Positions 5,959 to 6,937 of a stretch of DNA of 6,937 nucleotides are shown piece after piece; within the stretch, counting starts at the first letter, position 1, and every line of letters begins with the position of its first letter. A model generated the notes under the pieces. It did not search any database, was not told the origin of the DNA, and saw nothing but the letters and a program-made list of their open reading frames with translations. The translations under genes were made by a program, and so were the position numbers. Source of the DNA: Candidatus Nesterenkonia stercoripullorum (lineage in GTDB: Bacteria; Actinomycetota; Actinomycetes; Actinomycetales; Micrococcaceae); contig DXGD01000306.1 of NCBI GenBank assembly GCA_019114115.1, positions 1-6,937 on the forward strand, in the 5' to 3' direction.

Positions 5959-6695
5959 CTGATTCCCCTCGCCCACCGGCCCCGTTCATCCTGGCGTCGG
6001 CATCTCCCAGTCGCGCCGGAATCCTGCGCAGGCTGGGCATCGTCTTCGACGTCGAGGTCTCCGATGTGGATGAGCCTGCTCTGGTCACCGCAGCAATCTC
6101 CGAGCGAGACCCGCAGAACCCGCTGACCTGCGCTGAGGAGGCGATGCTTCTGGCTCGCGCCAAAGCCGAGGCCGTCGCGGAGCAATACCGCATCCGGCCG
6201 GACGCGGGTCTCGCGCCGGGTGCAGACGACGCGGGGAACCTCGGCTCCGTGACCGCCGGCCAGGAGGCCATGGTCGCGCCCTTCATCCTCGGCTGCGACT
6301 CGGTCTTCGAGCTCGACGGCGCCTCCTACGGCAAACCGCTGGATCCTGAGGTCTGCGTGCAACGCTGGCAGGCGATGCGCGGCCGGACCGGGGTCCTCCA
6401 TACTGGGCACTGGATGATCCGCGGCGGCGAGGCCCTCGGCGAGATCGTCTCGACCTCAGTGACGTTCGCAGAACCCACCGACGCCCAGATCCGCGCCTAT
6501 GTCGCCACTGGTGAGCCACTGCACTGCGCAGGCGGGTTCACGATCGACGGCCATGGCGCCGCCTTCGTCCGAGGCGTCGACGGCGACCACCTCGCCGTCA
6601 TCGGCCTCTCCGCCTATACCGCAGCCCGTCTCCTCCGCGAACTGGGTGGAGACATCACACAGTGGTGGACGACGCCGTCGTCAGGGCCGAACTGA
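5955..6695 (+). CDS. maf: Maf family nucleoside triphosphate pyrophosphatase
   Basis: Hydrolyses non-canonical or modified nucleoside triphosphates to the monophosphate and pyrophosphate in the cytoplasm, a house-cleaning role also tied to division arrest in Bacillus. The 246 residues show the N-terminal phosphate-binding motif LASASPSR (13-20), the catalytic-Asp motif [16 protein letters not shown] (111-128, D115), the [11 protein letters not shown] block (143-153), [10 protein letters not shown] (167-176), [15 protein letters not shown] (185-199) and [13 protein letters not shown] (207-219). Residues 78-108 form a Gly/Ala/Asp-rich insertion ahead of the catalytic Asp that most family members lack. 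I chose the ATG at 5955, which overlaps the accE stop as ATGA; an in-frame ATG at 5931 adds eight residues. The preference for dTTP/UTP (YhdE type) or m7GTP (YceF type) cannot be settled by eye. Its place between carboxylase genes is a neighbourhood I recall from related actinobacteria and need not mean a role in fatty-acid synthesis. Confidence 0.93.
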   Translation: MTDSPRPPAPFILASASPSRAGILRRLGIVFDVEVSDVDEPALVTAAISERDPQNPLTCAEEAMLLARAKAEAVAEQYRIRPDAGLAPGADDAGNLGSVTAGQEAMVAPFILGCDSVFELDGASYGKPLDPEVCVQRWQAMRGRTGVLHTGHWMIRGGEALGEIVSTSVTFAEPTDAQIRAYVATGEPLHCAGGFTIDGHGAAFVRGVDGDHLAVIGLSAYTAARLLRELGGDITQWWTTPSSGPN

Positions 6696-6730
6696 TCCCC
6701 GGCTCGGCGCTGAGCGGACCCGCACGGCGC

Positions 6731-6797
6731 TCCGAGGACGCATCAACTTCCTACCCAGCAATTCGTACCCAGCAATCCGAGACACGCATCATCCGAG
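6731..6797 (+). repeat. Cluster of short direct repeats upstream of the biotin carboxylase gene
   Basis: The gap between maf and the biotin carboxylase gene carries TACCCAGCAAT twice (6752-6762 and 6766-6776, 14-bp period). This pair is flanked by TCCGAG-GACGCATCA (6731-6745) and TCCGAG-ACACGCATCA (6776-6791). A third TCCGAG is at 6792-6797. The arrangement could be paired regulator sites or a decayed duplication. I see no good promoter or terminator in this gap. Confidence 0.55.
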
Positions 6798-6798
6798 C

Positions 6799-6803
6799 AG
6801 GAG
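6799..6803 (+). promoter_or_regulatory. Ribosome binding site of the biotin carboxylase gene
   Basis: AGGAG ends 11 nt before the ATG at 6815, with a further purine-rich GAAGAGA in between. It supports that start codon for the partial gene. Confidence 0.6.
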
Positions 6804-6814
6804 CAGAAGAGACC

Positions 6815-6937
6815 ATGGCTGATTTTTCGAAGGTTTTGATCGCTAATCGTGGGGAGATCGCGGTGCGGGTGATCCGTGCTGCCCGTGATGAGGGGTTGTC
6901 GACGGTGGCGGTCTATGCCGAGGGTGATCGTGGGGCT
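6815..6937 (+). CDS. Acyl-CoA carboxylase alpha chain: biotin carboxylase, N-terminus only
   Basis: Only the first 41 residues fall in the window. They contain [20 protein letters not shown] (5-24) and TVAVYAE (30-36), the diagnostic start of the biotin carboxylase domain, which carboxylates biotin using ATP and bicarbonate. In Actinobacteria this chain usually also carries the BCCP domain at its C-terminus (about 580-670 residues in all); that part is outside the window. It is the expected partner of the beta and epsilon subunits and the expected substrate of the biotin ligase. Codon use differs sharply from accD: 16 of these 41 codons end in T and 6 in C, against 2 and 26 in 41 codons of accD from 4379. 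The 119-bp gap after maf means it may be read through from accD or have its own promoter. Confidence 0.93.
   Translation, partial: MADFSKVLIANRGEIAVRVIRAARDEGLSTVAVYAEGDRGA

Noticed and set aside
6668..6682. Inverted repeat GACGACG-C-CGTCGTC at the end of maf, considered as a terminator
   Set aside because: The centre is a single base, too tight for a hairpin loop, no T-run follows, and it lies inside the Maf coding region before its stop codon.

Overview
The window looks like chromosomal DNA of a high-GC actinomycete. Roughly two thirds of the bases are G or C, translated proteins use C- or G-ending codons, and several gene starts carry AGGAGG-like ribosome sites. The set of genes (Rv1264/Rv2212-type adenylate cyclase, small membrane PH-domain protein, biotin ligase, acyl-CoA carboxylase beta and epsilon subunits, Maf, biotin carboxylase) and the close resemblance to Arthrobacter-type proteins point to the Micrococcaceae (Arthrobacter, Nesterenkonia, Kocuria or a relative). 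That family assignment is inference from remembered proteins, not from a search.

The left half is transcribed leftward. Read from the middle outward it holds an HSDL2-like short-chain dehydrogenase (3754-2867), a biotin-[acetyl-CoA-carboxylase] ligase (2833-1865, 33 bp behind it), a bacterial PH-domain membrane protein (1702-1118, after a 162-bp gap with a possible promoter of its own) and a class III adenylate cyclase (from 1125, overlapping the PH gene by 8 bp and running off the left edge after 375 residues). The right half is transcribed rightward: acyl-CoA carboxylase beta subunit (3887-5617), the small epsilon subunit (5617-5958, joined as TGATG), a Maf nucleotide pyrophosphatase (5955-6695, joined as ATGA), then a 119-bp gap with short direct repeats and the first 41 codons of the biotin carboxylase/BCCP alpha chain (6815 to the right edge).

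The genes make functional sense together. The right arm encodes the subunits of an acyl-CoA carboxylase that makes malonyl- and/or methylmalonyl-CoA for lipid synthesis. The left arm supplies the ligase that attaches biotin to the alpha chain of that enzyme. The 132-bp divergent region between the arms contains a perfect 6-bp-arm inverted repeat (3831-3845) and several possible -10 boxes, so one regulator could control both arms. The ligase has no DNA-binding domain, so it is not the obvious regulator.

No rRNA, tRNA, CRISPR array, insertion sequence or convincing terminator is visible. No wholly new system is evident. The points most worth checking are the divergent operator, the HSDL2-like dehydrogenase placed ahead of the biotin ligase, the cyclase next to a fatty-acid enzyme locus, and the abrupt change of codon usage at the start of the biotin carboxylase gene.
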